From Desulfovibrio psychrotolerans (GTDB lineage Bacteria > Desulfobacterota > Desulfovibrionia > Desulfovibrionales > Desulfovibrionaceae): a stretch of 64,000 nucleotides of DNA. Numbering within the stretch: position 1 is the stretch's first letter; each line of letters begins with the position of its first letter. Positions 41,772 to 50,841 of the stretch are shown in pieces. Position numbers and translations under genes: made by a program. A model generated the notes under the pieces. The model made no database searches, was not told where the DNA came from, and saw nothing but the letters and a program-made list of their open reading frames with translations. The stretch is taken from positions 230,845-294,844 of the forward strand of contig NZ_BLVP01000010.1 in assembly GCF_013340305.1 (NCBI RefSeq), read 5' to 3'.

Positions 41772-42547
41772 CCCACATTGCAGGCGGCCTGCGTGTAGTG
41801 CGCAAAATCGCATTGCCTGGCGACTGTGTCGTTGCACTCTGCAGCCCTGACGCGCAACCGGACAAATTTCCTAACTGGGTGCATGTTCTATTGTGGCTGT
41901 TTGGAGCCTTTCTGGATGTGGTCTATCAGGCCGTGCATTGGCTTCTCATTGCGGCCTTGGTGGCGTTGATTGTCACCCACGCCCACGCAGGCCCGGTGAT
42001 CCCCAGGCAGGCCGTGGAACACCAGCGCCTGCTTATCCGTGAGGCGCGTGCCCAGTGGGGCCTTACGGCTCCCACGGCAACCTTTGCCGCTCAGATACAT
42101 CAGGAAAGCCGCTGGAGAGCGGATGCCGTTTCTCCTGCCGGTGCGCAGGGGATGGCCCAGTTCATGCCCGCGACCGCTCGGTGGATGCCGGAGATAGCAC
42201 CCCATACCGGCGACCCCATGCCGTTTAATCCTGCATGGTCCATACGTGCAATGCTCGTTTTCGATCGGTGGCTGTGGCAACGGGTGCAGGCGGAAACACC
42301 TTGCGACCGCATGGCCATGACCCTTGCCGCCTATAATGGCGGCCTTGCATGGGTGCAGCGTGATGCGCGGCTTGCCGCTGCGCACGGGTTCAACCCCCGG
42401 CGCTGGTGGGACCATGTAGAAACGGTAAACGCCGGGCGGAACCGTGCGGCGTTTACCGAAAATCGCGGCTATCCCCGCAGGATACTGTTGAGCATTGAAG
42501 ACGTGTATCGGCGGGCGGGCTGGGGAGAAGGAATGTGCCATGACTAA
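41768..42547 (+). CDS. Endolysin: lytic transglycosylase with N-terminal anchor
   Basis: 259 residues, GTG start at 41768 overlapping the holin stop. A hydrophobic helix (LLWLFGAFLDVVYQAVHWLL, ~38-70) acts as signal anchor, then an SLT domain with the catalytic Glu in HQESRW, QGMAQFMPATARWMP and AAYNGG. It cleaves peptidoglycan after release into the periplasm. Confidence 0.9.
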   Translation: MTHIAGGLRVVRKIALPGDCVVALCSPDAQPDKFPNWVHVLLWLFGAFLDVVYQAVHWLLIAALVALIVTHAHAGPVIPRQAVEHQRLLIREARAQWGLTAPTATFAAQIHQESRWRADAVSPAGAQGMAQFMPATARWMPEIAPHTGDPMPFNPAWSIRAMLVFDRWLWQRVQAETPCDRMAMTLAAYNGGLAWVQRDARLAAAHGFNPRRWWDHVETVNAGRNRAAFTENRGYPRRILLSIEDVYRRAGWGEGMCHD

Positions 42548-42953
42548 ACTGTTTACCCTGCTGCGCGGCGCATGGGGCGTGGTCGGGGGATGGTTCGGCG
42601 GCAGCGCCTGGATCATCTGCGCGGCTGTGTTGGTGCTGTGCTGGATGCAGCATGCAACACTGCAAAACGAGTATGCCGCCCACGCCCTTACCCGCATGGA
42701 GCGGGACACTGCCGTGGCGGATGGTACTCGCTGGGCCGCTCTGGCCCGCCAGTTAAACGCGACATCAGGTGCCCTCTCCCGTGAGGTTAGCGCCTGTCTG
42801 GAGCGTGAATCACGCGCACGCGCCGACTCGCAGCGCCGGGCGGCGATAATGAATCAGGCTAAACCCAGACCCCGGACAGAGGCGGAAAAGGAGGTTGTAG
42901 TAGATGACGAAACGCGCCGTGCCGCTGCTGATCATCTTAACCGCGCTTGGTAG
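42540..42953 (+). CDS. Inner-membrane spanin (Rz-like)
   Basis: 137 residues from ATG 42540: one membrane helix (SAWIICAAVLVLCWM) and a periplasmic coiled coil rich in Ala, Arg and Glu. It overlaps the lysin gene by 8 bases and holds the start of an out-of-frame lipoprotein gene, the usual Rz/Rz1 arrangement. Confidence 0.8.
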   Translation: MTKLFTLLRGAWGVVGGWFGGSAWIICAAVLVLCWMQHATLQNEYAAHALTRMERDTAVADGTRWAALARQLNATSGALSREVSACLERESRARADSQRRAAIMNQAKPRPRTEAEKEVVVDDETRRAAADHLNRAW

Positions 42954-43185
42954 CGGGTGTGCCGTTAGGCCTGTGCCGGTGGTGCCTCCCGCTCCTGTTG
43001 TCTTACGCACGGTGCTCTGCCCGGCCCCTGTGCGGCCGGTCCTGCCGTCAGTAAACGGCAACCTGCCCTTTGACGCTCCGGAAAACCTGACGGTGCTGCT
43101 TGAACGGGATGATACATACCGCGCCTACGCAGAGGGTCTGGAGGCCGCTGTGGAATGCTATTCGGCGCAAACGGAGAACGATTAA
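42904..43185 (+). CDS. Outer-membrane spanin lipoprotein (Rz1-like)
   Basis: 93 residues starting inside the Rz-like gene in another frame. Signal MTKRAVPLLIILTALGSGC with lipid-bearing Cys19, then a proline-rich segment (VRPVPVVPPAPVV) typical of Rz1. With Rz it fuses the two membranes at the end of lysis. Confidence 0.85.
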   Translation: MTKRAVPLLIILTALGSGCAVRPVPVVPPAPVVLRTVLCPAPVRPVLPSVNGNLPFDAPENLTVLLERDDTYRAYAEGLEAAVECYSAQTEND

Positions 43186-43625
43186 TGCTCGATAAACTGA
43201 ACGCATACGCAGACCTTACATGGTATGCACTTTGCGGCATAGTCGCTGCCGCGAACGCCGTGTTGGGCTGGATGCTGTGGAGCCTGCGGCAGACATTCGT
43301 TACACGCACGGAACTGAATACCCGGATTTGCACTGTTGAGGAAAAACAGCAATCTGCTGCCGGAGCTTTAGGGTCGGCCGTTGCCGAACTGAACGTGCGC
43401 GTGGACCGTCTTGAGGACGCGTTGAAAGCACTGCCAACCGCAGCGGATATGCGGGAGGTGCTGTTAGCCATGGAAGCTATACGCGGAGACATCAAGGAGC
43501 AGTCAGCCCGGATGGAAGGATTGGTTGATGAGCAGAGCGCCCGGCTTGGTGGATTGGGTGATGTGCTCAACGGCGTTTCGCGCCAGGTGGAAATGCTGTT
43601 TTCGCACCATATCAAGGAGAAATGA
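43185..43625 (+). CDS. DUF2730-like protein (Mu gp25 type)
   Basis: 146 residues from ATG 43185: a single N-terminal helix (LCGIVAAANAVLGWMLWSL) then a long coiled coil (~45-135). This matches DUF2730 proteins found between the lysis and terminase genes of Mu-like phages. The role is unknown. Confidence 0.75.
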   Translation: MLDKLNAYADLTWYALCGIVAAANAVLGWMLWSLRQTFVTRTELNTRICTVEEKQQSAAGALGSAVAELNVRVDRLEDALKALPTAADMREVLLAMEAIRGDIKEQSARMEGLVDEQSARLGGLGDVLNGVSRQVEMLFSHHIKEK

Positions 43626-43628
43626 CCC

Positions 43629-43931
43629 ATGCGTTTTGCTGAACTGGTAAAAGAGGATCGCCGTCTGGTGATTCTGCGCATCCTGAGTAAGGTGCCCGCA
43701 GGGCGGGCCAACCATATTGTGCTGTGTGCCGCACTGCGGCCGCTAGGGCATGATGTCAGTCTGGAACGGATGCAGGTGGAATTGGAATGGCTGGCAGAAC
43801 ACCGCCTGGTGACAGTCGAGGATATTGAATCCACTGTGACCGTGGCGACCATCACTCCGCGTGGTGTGGATGTTGCCGCAGGCCGCGAGATCGTACCCGG
43901 AGTCAAGGAACCTGTGAAGGGGCTGGACTGA
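43629..43931 (+). CDS. Winged-helix-like phage protein (Mu gp26 type)
   Basis: 100 residues, a compact winged-helix pattern (VILRILSKVPAGRANHIVLC, LEWLAEHRLVTVED). Position between the gp25-like and gp27-like genes matches Mu gp26. Function unknown; the last base is shared with the next start. Confidence 0.75.
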   Translation: MRFAELVKEDRRLVILRILSKVPAGRANHIVLCAALRPLGHDVSLERMQVELEWLAEHRLVTVEDIESTVTVATITPRGVDVAAGREIVPGVKEPVKGLD

Positions 43932-44479
43932 TGCCCAGACCATCCTCCATGCGGCGGCTGGACCGCAAAATCCTTGAACAGGTGCATGCGCTGATTGACG
44001 GCGGCCACACCGTGGACGAGATCCACACCTACCTGCAGGGCATGGGGGCCTTTGTGAGCCGCAGCGCCGTCGGGCGCTACAAGAAAACAGCGGAGGACAT
44101 GGCGCAGGAGATACGGCAAACACGCCTGCTGGCCGACACCGTGGTGCGCAGCTTGGAGAACGCGCCCGAAGAAAAGACCACCCGCCTGAACATTGAGCTG
44201 CTGGAGGGAGCCATCCTGATGCTGCAGCAGAACGTGGGTGACAAGTTCGATGCCAAGGTAGCCGACATGCTGTCGCGTGCCACCAAGAATCTGGTGCAGG
44301 CCAAGAGCATGGACGCGGCCCTGACGCTGCGTTTACGGGAAGAGGGCCGTAAACAGGCCATGGAAGAAGTCTCTCAACGCATCAAGGCAATGGGCAGCGC
44401 CAAGGATCTGAAGGAGTTGACCGACGAGGAACTGGAGCGCCGCATTGCGGAGCTGGTACAGGACGGCAATGGGCAGTAA
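43931..44479 (+). CDS. DUF3486 protein, probable small terminase subunit
   Basis: 182 residues of the DUF3486 (Mu gp27) family: MPRPSSMRRLDRKILEQVHA, GHTVDEIHTYLQ, VSRSAVGRYKK as a DNA-binding N-terminus and a helical oligomerisation part. It likely recognises phage DNA for packaging. It overlaps the large terminase gene by 11 bases. Confidence 0.85.
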   Translation: MPRPSSMRRLDRKILEQVHALIDGGHTVDEIHTYLQGMGAFVSRSAVGRYKKTAEDMAQEIRQTRLLADTVVRSLENAPEEKTTRLNIELLEGAILMLQQNVGDKFDAKVADMLSRATKNLVQAKSMDAALTLRLREEGRKQAMEEVSQRIKAMGSAKDLKELTDEELERRIAELVQDGNGQ

Positions 44480-45905
44480 ACAGCGTACGAAGAGCGAGAT
44501 GGACCGCCTGCTGGCGGAACGCGAGCTGCGGCGTCTGAAGACGGAACAGGCGCGGCGCAACATGCTGGCGTTCTGCAGCCAGATCATGCCGGAGTTCATT
44601 AATAGCGAATTTTCGCGGCAGACCTGTGATGCCCTAGACGAATTTCTGGAGGACGTGCTGGCCGGGCTGCGTCCAGTTCTGGTGTTTCAGGCCCCACCCC
44701 AGCACGGCAAGAGCCAGCTGGTCTCCCGGTTGTTTCCTCCGTACGCTTTCGGCATCAACCCGAAGTTCCGCATAGCGGCGTGCTCCTATGCCGCAGACCT
44801 GGCTCGCGACATGAACCGCGATGTGCAGCGCATCATGCTGGACGAAGCCTACACCGCCATATTTCCGGATGCCGCGTTGAACACCAAGCGCGTGGTCACG
44901 GTGGAGGGGCAGGCGCTTCGCAACTCGGACCGCTTTGATATCGTGGGCACGCGCGGGTATTACGTATGCGCCGGTGTGGGCGGCCCGCTCACGGGCAAAA
45001 GCGTGGACATAGGCATCATCGACGACCCGATCAAAAACGAAGAGGAAGCACGCAGCTCCGTTGTCAAAAAATCCATTGCCGCATGGTACCGCACAGTTTT
45101 CTTGACGCGCCTGTCCAAATTTTCCGGTCAGATCATCATGGCTACCAGTTGGGCTACCGACGATCTGGCCGCAACGGTGCTCAAGACAAATTCCCGCGCC
45201 AAGCATCTCAAATTTCCTGCCATTAACGCCGATGGCGAAGCGCTGGTGCCGGAGCTGCACCCCATTGAAAAATTGTTGGAGACCAAGGCGCAGCTCGCCC
45301 CGGCCCAGTGGAGCGCCCTGTATCAGCAGAGTCCTATACAGGAAGGAGGCAACATCTTCCAGGAAGAGTGGATACAGCGCTGGGATTCCTCCGTGCTGCC
45401 TCCGTACTGGGATGAGATAATTCAGTCCTGGGACATGACATTCAAGGATACGGACGGCGCGGACTATGTTGTCGGGCAGGTATGGGGCCGCCACCGCGCC
45501 AACTACTACCTCTTAGATCAGGTGCGCAAGCGTATGGGGTTTACGGCCTCCAAGGCGGCCGTGCTTGCCATGTGCGCCAAGTATCCGGATACCACGGCCG
45601 TGCTCATTGAAGACAAGGCCAACGGTCCTGCGGTGCTGGACGCCCTGCGGGACGATGTGCCCGGCCTGCTGCCTGTGCTGCCGGACGGTTCCAAGGTGGC
45701 CCGCGCCTATGCGGTGACGCCATTGTGGGCCGGGGGCAATGTGTGGATACCGGGCGATGATGCGTACTGGACACGTGACTTTGTTGAAGAACTCATCGCT
45801 TTTCCGGCCGGGGCGCATGACGACCAGGTGGACAGCATGACACAGGCGCTGCGCTATCTGCGATCGCATGGGCTTTCCGTGTGGGATGCGCTGGCCGAGG
45901 GGTAA
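44469..45905 (+). CDS. Large terminase subunit
   Basis: 478 residues from ATG 44469. ATPase motifs: Walker A QAPPQHGKSQ and Walker B IGIIDDP; the C-terminal RNase-H-like nuclease shows SWDMTFKD, LIEDKANG and HDDQVDS. It drives DNA into the head and cuts it. The nuclease style is that of the psiM2-type terminases rather than Mu gp28. Confidence 0.93.
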   Translation: MGSKQRTKSEMDRLLAERELRRLKTEQARRNMLAFCSQIMPEFINSEFSRQTCDALDEFLEDVLAGLRPVLVFQAPPQHGKSQLVSRLFPPYAFGINPKFRIAACSYAADLARDMNRDVQRIMLDEAYTAIFPDAALNTKRVVTVEGQALRNSDRFDIVGTRGYYVCAGVGGPLTGKSVDIGIIDDPIKNEEEARSSVVKKSIAAWYRTVFLTRLSKFSGQIIMATSWATDDLAATVLKTNSRAKHLKFPAINADGEALVPELHPIEKLLETKAQLAPAQWSALYQQSPIQEGGNIFQEEWIQRWDSSVLPPYWDEIIQSWDMTFKDTDGADYVVGQVWGRHRANYYLLDQVRKRMGFTASKAAVLAMCAKYPDTTAVLIEDKANGPAVLDALRDDVPGLLPVLPDGSKVARAYAVTPLWAGGNVWIPGDDAYWTRDFVEELIAFPAGAHDDQVDSMTQALRYLRSHGLSVWDALAEG

Positions 45906-45908
45906 ACA

Positions 45909-47342
45909 ATGGGCAGACGTAAAGATCACAAGCCCGGTGGTAAACACTGGAAGGATGGATTTGACAGCTTCAGCGCCAATCTTGGTCTGCAGCAGGACAA
46001 CCTGTTGGCCAGGAGCGGCTATAAGCCGGGTAGCTACATCAGCCGCCAACCGCAGGTTCTGGAGGACATGTACCGCACGTCCTGGATAGTGGGCCGCATG
46101 GTGGAAGTAGTGGCCGAGGATATGGTACGCGGGGGTGTGGACATACAATCGGCAGATATGGAGGCTTCGGAGATTGACGCACTGCACCGGCTGCTCCGCA
46201 TCACCGGAGTGCCGGGCAGGCTTGCCGACGCCATAAAGTGGGGGCGGCTCTACGGCGGCGGATTGGCCGTGATCCTGATCGACGGACACGACCTTGCCAC
46301 GCCGCTTGTCATGGACGACATCGCCGAAGGCAGTTTCCGGGGGCTGTATGTATTGGACCGCAATCAGGTTGTTCCCTCGCAGGAAACCGTTACGGAAATT
46401 GGCGGCATGCTGGGATACCCCGAAAGCTACCGCATAAACACCCAAGCGTCGCTCGGTGGCACGGATATTCATTACAGCCGCTGCATCCGGTTCATTGGCG
46501 TGGACCTGCCCTGGCAGCAGCGCCAGGGCGAGCAGCAATGGGGTGGCAGTGTCGTAGAGCGGGCCTATGACCGGATACTGGCACTGGATAGCGCCACACA
46601 CGGCAGCGCGAACCTGCTGTACAAATCGTTCCTGCGGGTCATAGGTGTGAAGAACCTGCGCGAACTGCTGGCGTCCGGGGGCAAGCGCGAGCAGGCGTTG
46701 ACGAAAATGTTTACCATGATCCGGCAGTTCCAGAGCAATGAAGGAATCACCCTGCTGGATGCAGAAGACACGTTCCAGACTCACGGCTGGACCTTTGCCG
46801 GGGTATACGACGCCCTGCAGGCGTTTGCCGAGCAGATATCCGGTGCCACCGGCATTCCTCTGGTTCGTCTGCTGGGGCAGAGTCCCAAGGGCTTCAGCAC
46901 CGGCGAGTCGGACCTGCGCATTTATTATGATACCATAGCCACCCAGCAGGAGGACGACCTGCGCCCCGCCCTGACCCTGCTTTTCAGCGTGGCTGCCCGT
47001 TCGTTGTGGGGCAAGCCGCTGCCGGAGAGCTTTACCTTTGACTTCCGCAGCCTCTACCTGCCCACGGAGGGTGAAAAGAGCCAGATAGCTACTGCGGACG
47101 CGCAAAGCGTTGCCGCGCTGCACTCCTCCGGGCTTATTCCCGCGCACATGGCTCTGGCCGAGCTGCGGGACGCCGGGCGCGTGACGGGCAGGTGGACGAG
47201 CATTACTGATGAAGATATCGACGCGGCACGCGAAATAGCCACCGCCCCGCCCCTGCCTGAAGGCATTGAACCTGCCGATTCCGCCGTTTTCGCTGACCCC
47301 GCTGATGTCGGAGAGGGTACCCCTAATGCCGCCGGAATCTGA
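45909..47342 (+). CDS. Phage portal protein (DUF1073 family)
   Basis: 477 residues with the DUF1073 portal pattern: LARSGYKPGSYISRQPQVLE, WIVGRMVEVVAEDMVRGG, KWGRLYGGGLAVILIDG and ATGIPLVRLLGQSPKGFSTG. It forms the dodecameric gate for DNA at one head vertex. It follows the terminase after 3 bases and overlaps the head protein gene. Confidence 0.88.
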   Translation: MGRRKDHKPGGKHWKDGFDSFSANLGLQQDNLLARSGYKPGSYISRQPQVLEDMYRTSWIVGRMVEVVAEDMVRGGVDIQSADMEASEIDALHRLLRITGVPGRLADAIKWGRLYGGGLAVILIDGHDLATPLVMDDIAEGSFRGLYVLDRNQVVPSQETVTEIGGMLGYPESYRINTQASLGGTDIHYSRCIRFIGVDLPWQQRQGEQQWGGSVVERAYDRILALDSATHGSANLLYKSFLRVIGVKNLRELLASGGKREQALTKMFTMIRQFQSNEGITLLDAEDTFQTHGWTFAGVYDALQAFAEQISGATGIPLVRLLGQSPKGFSTGESDLRIYYDTIATQQEDDLRPALTLLFSVAARSLWGKPLPESFTFDFRSLYLPTEGEKSQIATADAQSVAALHSSGLIPAHMALAELRDAGRVTGRWTSITDEDIDAAREIATAPPLPEGIEPADSAVFADPADVGEGTPNAAGI

Positions 47343-48585
47343 TCGCCCGGATAAGGGGCAACCGTGGCCCCATCCCTGGACGTTTGCGGACGTTGCCAAA
47401 AACAACGCCGAACAGGGCATGTTCCGCCCTTCCCGCGCAGCGGAGCGTGCCTATGAGCGCCAGCTGCGCGGCGTTGCCTCCCAAATCAAAAACGCGCTGG
47501 CCGATCCGAAAACCGCCGCCGACAAGCTACGCCGCTATGCCCGCGCGCTGGAACCTTGGGCGCGCCAGTCCGCCGCCAATATGATGTCTGGCGCTGTGCG
47601 CAAGAATGAGCAGGCATGGCGCAGCACCGCACGGCGCATGGGGCTGGACATGCGTATCTTCATGTCCACGGATGTGGGGCATGTGGTGCAGCAACGTATT
47701 GCCGACAATATGGCGCTGATAAACAGCATGGTGGTGGAGGCCGCCGACAGGGTGGGCGCACTGGTGCAGGAATCCATGATCACGGGGACGCGGGCGGAGG
47801 CACTGGCCGACAAGATTGCCCAAATAGGCAACGTGAGCGTCAAGCGGGCAAGGGTTATCGCAGCGACAGAGGTGAGCAAGGCCAGCACGGCGCTCACTCA
47901 GGCCCGCGCAGCCAGCGTGGGCAGTGAGGGGTATATCTGGCGTACAGCACGGGACGGCGATACCAGAGACAGCCACCGGGCCATGGAAGGCAAGTTCGTG
48001 CGCTGGGACAGCCCGCCCACGCTGGACCGGATGACGGGTCATGCCGGAGAGTTTCCCAACTGCCGGTGTTATCCTGAACCGGTGATCGCCAACGATGCAG
48101 GCAAGACCTTCCGGGCACCGCTGCCCACGGCGGTACAGGAGGAAGCAGCAGGAACCCACGTGCTGCGCAGCCATTGGGAAAAGCTGCCCACAAGTCCTGT
48201 GGTGCCGCATATGCAGGGCGAGGCGCTGGTGGGTGCGGACGCGGCGATGTTCGACCTGCGCAAGGCGAGCGCTTACGTGCTGTCGCCCGACAGCCACATC
48301 GGCAAGCATAAGGCACGTATGTTTCAGGCGGCGCTGGGATTCGGCCCGGAACACGCCGAGGAGCTGCAGCGCCAGGTCATGGGGTTGCTGCCCATGCTAC
48401 CCGCCAGCCGCAAACCAGATGGCGTGGACAGTTACGGCGAACGCTTCGAGGTCGAGGTACCTGTTACCGGAGCCAACGGCAAAACAGTTGCCGTAAAGAC
48501 ATCATGGATATATGATCAGGTCGCCAATGCACGCAGGCTCACCCCCAGGCTGATTACCATGCGTGTGAGCGGGAAAAAACCATGA
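47326..48585 (+). CDS. Mu-F-like minor head protein fused to a DUF6883-like domain
   Basis: 419 residues from ATG 47326. Residues ~100-250 form the Mu gpF/SPP1 gp7 head domain, ending in RDSHRAMEGKFVRWDSPP and HAGEFPNCRCYPEP. After a linker, ~305-415 resembles the DUF6883 domain: FDLRKASAYVLSPDSHIGKH, KARMFQAALGF, VPVTGANGKTVAVKTSW and a late LITMRV. F-like proteins sit inside the head and may enter the cell with DNA. The next gene encodes a DUF4926-like protein, a frequent neighbour of DUF6883, so the tail may be an effector with its partner. Confidence 0.82.
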   Translation: MPPESDRPDKGQPWPHPWTFADVAKNNAEQGMFRPSRAAERAYERQLRGVASQIKNALADPKTAADKLRRYARALEPWARQSAANMMSGAVRKNEQAWRSTARRMGLDMRIFMSTDVGHVVQQRIADNMALINSMVVEAADRVGALVQESMITGTRAEALADKIAQIGNVSVKRARVIAATEVSKASTALTQARAASVGSEGYIWRTARDGDTRDSHRAMEGKFVRWDSPPTLDRMTGHAGEFPNCRCYPEPVIANDAGKTFRAPLPTAVQEEAAGTHVLRSHWEKLPTSPVVPHMQGEALVGADAAMFDLRKASAYVLSPDSHIGKHKARMFQAALGFGPEHAEELQRQVMGLLPMLPASRKPDGVDSYGERFEVEVPVTGANGKTVAVKTSWIYDQVANARRLTPRLITMRVSGKKP

Positions 48586-48836
48586 GCTATGCAGAACTGG
48601 ATACAATACGGACCTCAGGCCCGCTGACCGTGACAGATGACGGTACAACCCACCATATCCCGGCCGGGACGGAGGGCACCGTTGTGTATGTCCACGACCG
48701 GGCTGCGGCCTACGAAGTCGAATTTGTTCTTGCCCCCGGCTCTTACGGTCCCAATGACGAGATCCTAGATTATCCTGTGGAGTGCCTTGCTACCCTCACA
48801 CCGGACCAGATTACGGAAAGGGCTCCCGATGCGTGA
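48582..48836 (+). CDS. DUF4926-like protein, candidate partner of the DUF6883-like domain
   Basis: 84 residues overlapping the preceding gene by ATGA. The sequence (YAELDTIRTSGPL, then IPAGTEGTVVYVHDRAAAYE, VEF, and a final ATLTPDQI) matches the small beta-barrel DUF4926 family. Such proteins often stand beside DUF6883 proteins and look like the antitoxin or immunity half of a pair. Function is inferred from context only. Confidence 0.7.
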   Translation: MSYAELDTIRTSGPLTVTDDGTTHHIPAGTEGTVVYVHDRAAAYEVEFVLAPGSYGPNDEILDYPVECLATLTPDQITERAPDA

Positions 48837-48945
48837 TTTTACGATGTGCGGGCCGTTTTTGTATCAGGGCGGGGCAATGTCCCCGTTGCGCATCCTTGAT
48901 GCAATACGCCCCGTTTACCTGCCGTTTACTTGCGGTGCTATGTAG
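48829..48945 (+). CDS. Possible 38-residue peptide
   Basis: MRDFTMCGPFLYQGGAM onward, ending at TAG 48943-48945, with GAAAGGG a few bases before the ATG. It overlaps the previous stop by 8 bases. No family; could be chance. The following stretch to 48990 holds no other feature. Confidence 0.25.
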   Translation: MRDFTMCGPFLYQGGAMSPLRILDAIRPVYLPFTCGAM

Positions 48946-48990
48946 CGCCGCCTGATCTGCTTCGGGCTAGTGCCCGCATCCCCCCCCGGT

Positions 48991-49030
48991 AACGCCACAT
49001 CCTGAACATCATCAGGGTGTGGCGTTTTTG
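48991..49030 (+). terminator. Terminator-like hairpin before the DUF2213 gene
   Basis: AACGCCACATCCTGA (48991-49005) pairs with TCAGGGTGTGGCGTT (49012-49026) with one mismatch, followed by TTTG. The 3' arm repeats the ATCAGGGTG half-site of the candidate Mor dyad at 41348, and a TATGGT lies 31 bases from its centre, so it might also be an activator site. Confidence 0.6.
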
Positions 49031-49054
49031 TGTGCGCGGTATGGTTTGTTCATC

Positions 49055-50341
49055 ATGCGTTACTACACCGCCACCCAGCTTTCCGAGAACATGTTCACCA
49101 CGCCCGAGGGCTACCTCCTCTGCGTTGGCGTACCTATCGCCCGAACCGGTGCCATGGAATACGCCGCCCACGAGGTGCCGTTTGGCAATGGAGACGGAAC
49201 AGTGGTGGTGCTGCGGTCCGAGGATGTTGTCTTTGATCCGGAGACTATCTCCAGCTTTGAAGGCAAGTCCGTGACCGTGGATCATCCCGACGAGTTTGTG
49301 ACCCCCGAGACCTGGCGCGAACTGACCGTTGGTCTGGCCCAGAACGTCCGGCGCGGGGTGGGAGAACAGCGGGATCTGTTGTTGGCGGATCTGCTCATCA
49401 CCGACAAGGAGGCCATTGCTCTGGTTCGCGGGGGGCTGCGCGAAATATCGTGCGGGTATGACGCGGAATACGAAGGGCTGGGGCCGAATATGGGCAGGCA
49501 GGTGGACATCAGGGGTAACCACATCGCGCTGGTACATCATGGCCGATGTGGAGCCCGCTGCAAAATCAACGACAAGGAGACCCCCATGGGGAGCAAAAGC
49601 ACAAAAGGGAAGGCCGGGTTTTGGGATCGCCTGTTGTCCAAGCCGGGATTCAAAAAGGCCATGGACGAGGCGCTGGAAGAAGAACGCACGTCTGCGAAGG
49701 ATGAAAGCGAGACCGAAGCCGGAAAGGATAGCCCGGATGAAGTCGAACAGCAGGCCACCGATGAGGATGGTCTGGAACGGATTGCAGCCGGAGTGGAAGA
49801 AATCAAAATCATGCTGCGCGCCCTGGTCGAAGGGCAGGGCAAGACGGCCGATGAAGGTGCTGCGGAAGATGAAGGTCAGGCACAGGATGAAGACCAGGAG
49901 CAGGAAGACGAACCCGAACAGCGTCCCACCGGCGACCGGGCCTTGTCCAGACCGGCCAGCACCGGGCGGACCGGAAAATCCACACGTACGGCAGACAGTG
50001 ACACGCTGCGTCGTGCCGCCGTCCTCGCACCGGCGCTGCGGTTCCGGACGGGCGATTCGGCTTGCACCGTCAAGCGCACTGCGCTGCGTATGGCCATGGG
50101 TGATGCCGCGCTGGAAAAGGTCATATCTTCCTGCCTGCGCGGCCAGAGTCTGGACAAGGCCGACCGGGTGACCGTGGACGCCGCATTCATTGCGGCAAGT
50201 GAGCTGGCCGCCGTTGGTAATAACCGGCGCACCGCCGATGCGCTCACGCGCGCCACGACAAAAGACTTCGGCAAGGCGGTAACGCCTGCAGACATCAACC
50301 GCATGAACCGTGAATACCACGACAAGGCACAGGGGAAATAG
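49055..50341 (+). CDS. DUF2213 head maturation protease/scaffold protein
   Basis: 428 residues from ATG 49055. The N-terminal ~170 residues carry the DUF2213 pattern (GYLLCVGVPIARTG, FEGKSVTVDHPDEFV, REISCGYDAEY, HIALVHHGRCG). A long acidic, low-complexity middle (~205-310) and a helical C-terminus suit a scaffold. It likely cleaves or guides the capsid protein, which follows two genes later. The ribosome-binding site is weak. Confidence 0.85.
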   Translation: MRYYTATQLSENMFTTPEGYLLCVGVPIARTGAMEYAAHEVPFGNGDGTVVVLRSEDVVFDPETISSFEGKSVTVDHPDEFVTPETWRELTVGLAQNVRRGVGEQRDLLLADLLITDKEAIALVRGGLREISCGYDAEYEGLGPNMGRQVDIRGNHIALVHHGRCGARCKINDKETPMGSKSTKGKAGFWDRLLSKPGFKKAMDEALEEERTSAKDESETEAGKDSPDEVEQQATDEDGLERIAAGVEEIKIMLRALVEGQGKTADEGAAEDEGQAQDEDQEQEDEPEQRPTGDRALSRPASTGRTGKSTRTADSDTLRRAAVLAPALRFRTGDSACTVKRTALRMAMGDAALEKVISSCLRGQSLDKADRVTVDAAFIAASELAAVGNNRRTADALTRATTKDFGKAVTPADINRMNREYHDKAQGK

Positions 50342-50342
50342 C

Positions 50343-50810
50343 ATGACCGCCTATCTGGAACGTATGCCCGCCGGGATTCCCGGCGATGTAACCCGCAAGG
50401 GAAACGCGGTGCTGGAACCCAACATGATGGGAGCCGCCGCGCTGCCCTTTGGGGCAGTGATACAGCTGACAGGCGGCAAGGTGGCCGCCATAGCCGCCGG
50501 AGGCACTGTTTACGGCTTTCTGGTGCGCCCTTACCCCATGCAGAGTACGGAAACCGCCATGGGAGCCGGGGCGATGCCTGCCAACGCTTCCTGCGATGTC
50601 ATGCGTAGCGGGTATATGGCCGTTACCCTGAAGAGCGGCACCCCCGCAAAGGGCGCTCAGGTGCATGTGCGCGTGGTCGCCGGTGCCGGGCGCTTGGTTG
50701 GCGATCTGGAAGCCGCAGCGGACGGAACGGATACCATGGCCGTGCCCGGCTGCTTCTTTATGGGCGCATCGGATGCCAACGGCATCACCGAGATCGCCTA
50801 CAACGTCTAG
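50343..50810 (+). CDS. Head decoration (structural cement) protein
   Basis: 155 residues, beta-rich, with GIPGDVTRKGNAVLEPNM, ALPFGAVIQLTGGKVAAI and GTVYGFLVRPYP, the pattern of small capsid-cementing proteins found just before DUF2184 capsids. It stabilises the head shell. Confidence 0.8.
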   Translation: MTAYLERMPAGIPGDVTRKGNAVLEPNMMGAAALPFGAVIQLTGGKVAAIAAGGTVYGFLVRPYPMQSTETAMGAGAMPANASCDVMRSGYMAVTLKSGTPAKGAQVHVRVVAGAGRLVGDLEAAADGTDTMAVPGCFFMGASDANGITEIAYNV

Positions 50811-50841
50811 CCAAACATCTAGACAGTAAAGGACAACACCT

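Noticed and set aside
45513..47420. 635-codon minus-strand ORF opposite terminase and portal
   Set aside because: It spans two well-supported plus-strand genes in antisense and has no motif; shadow frame.
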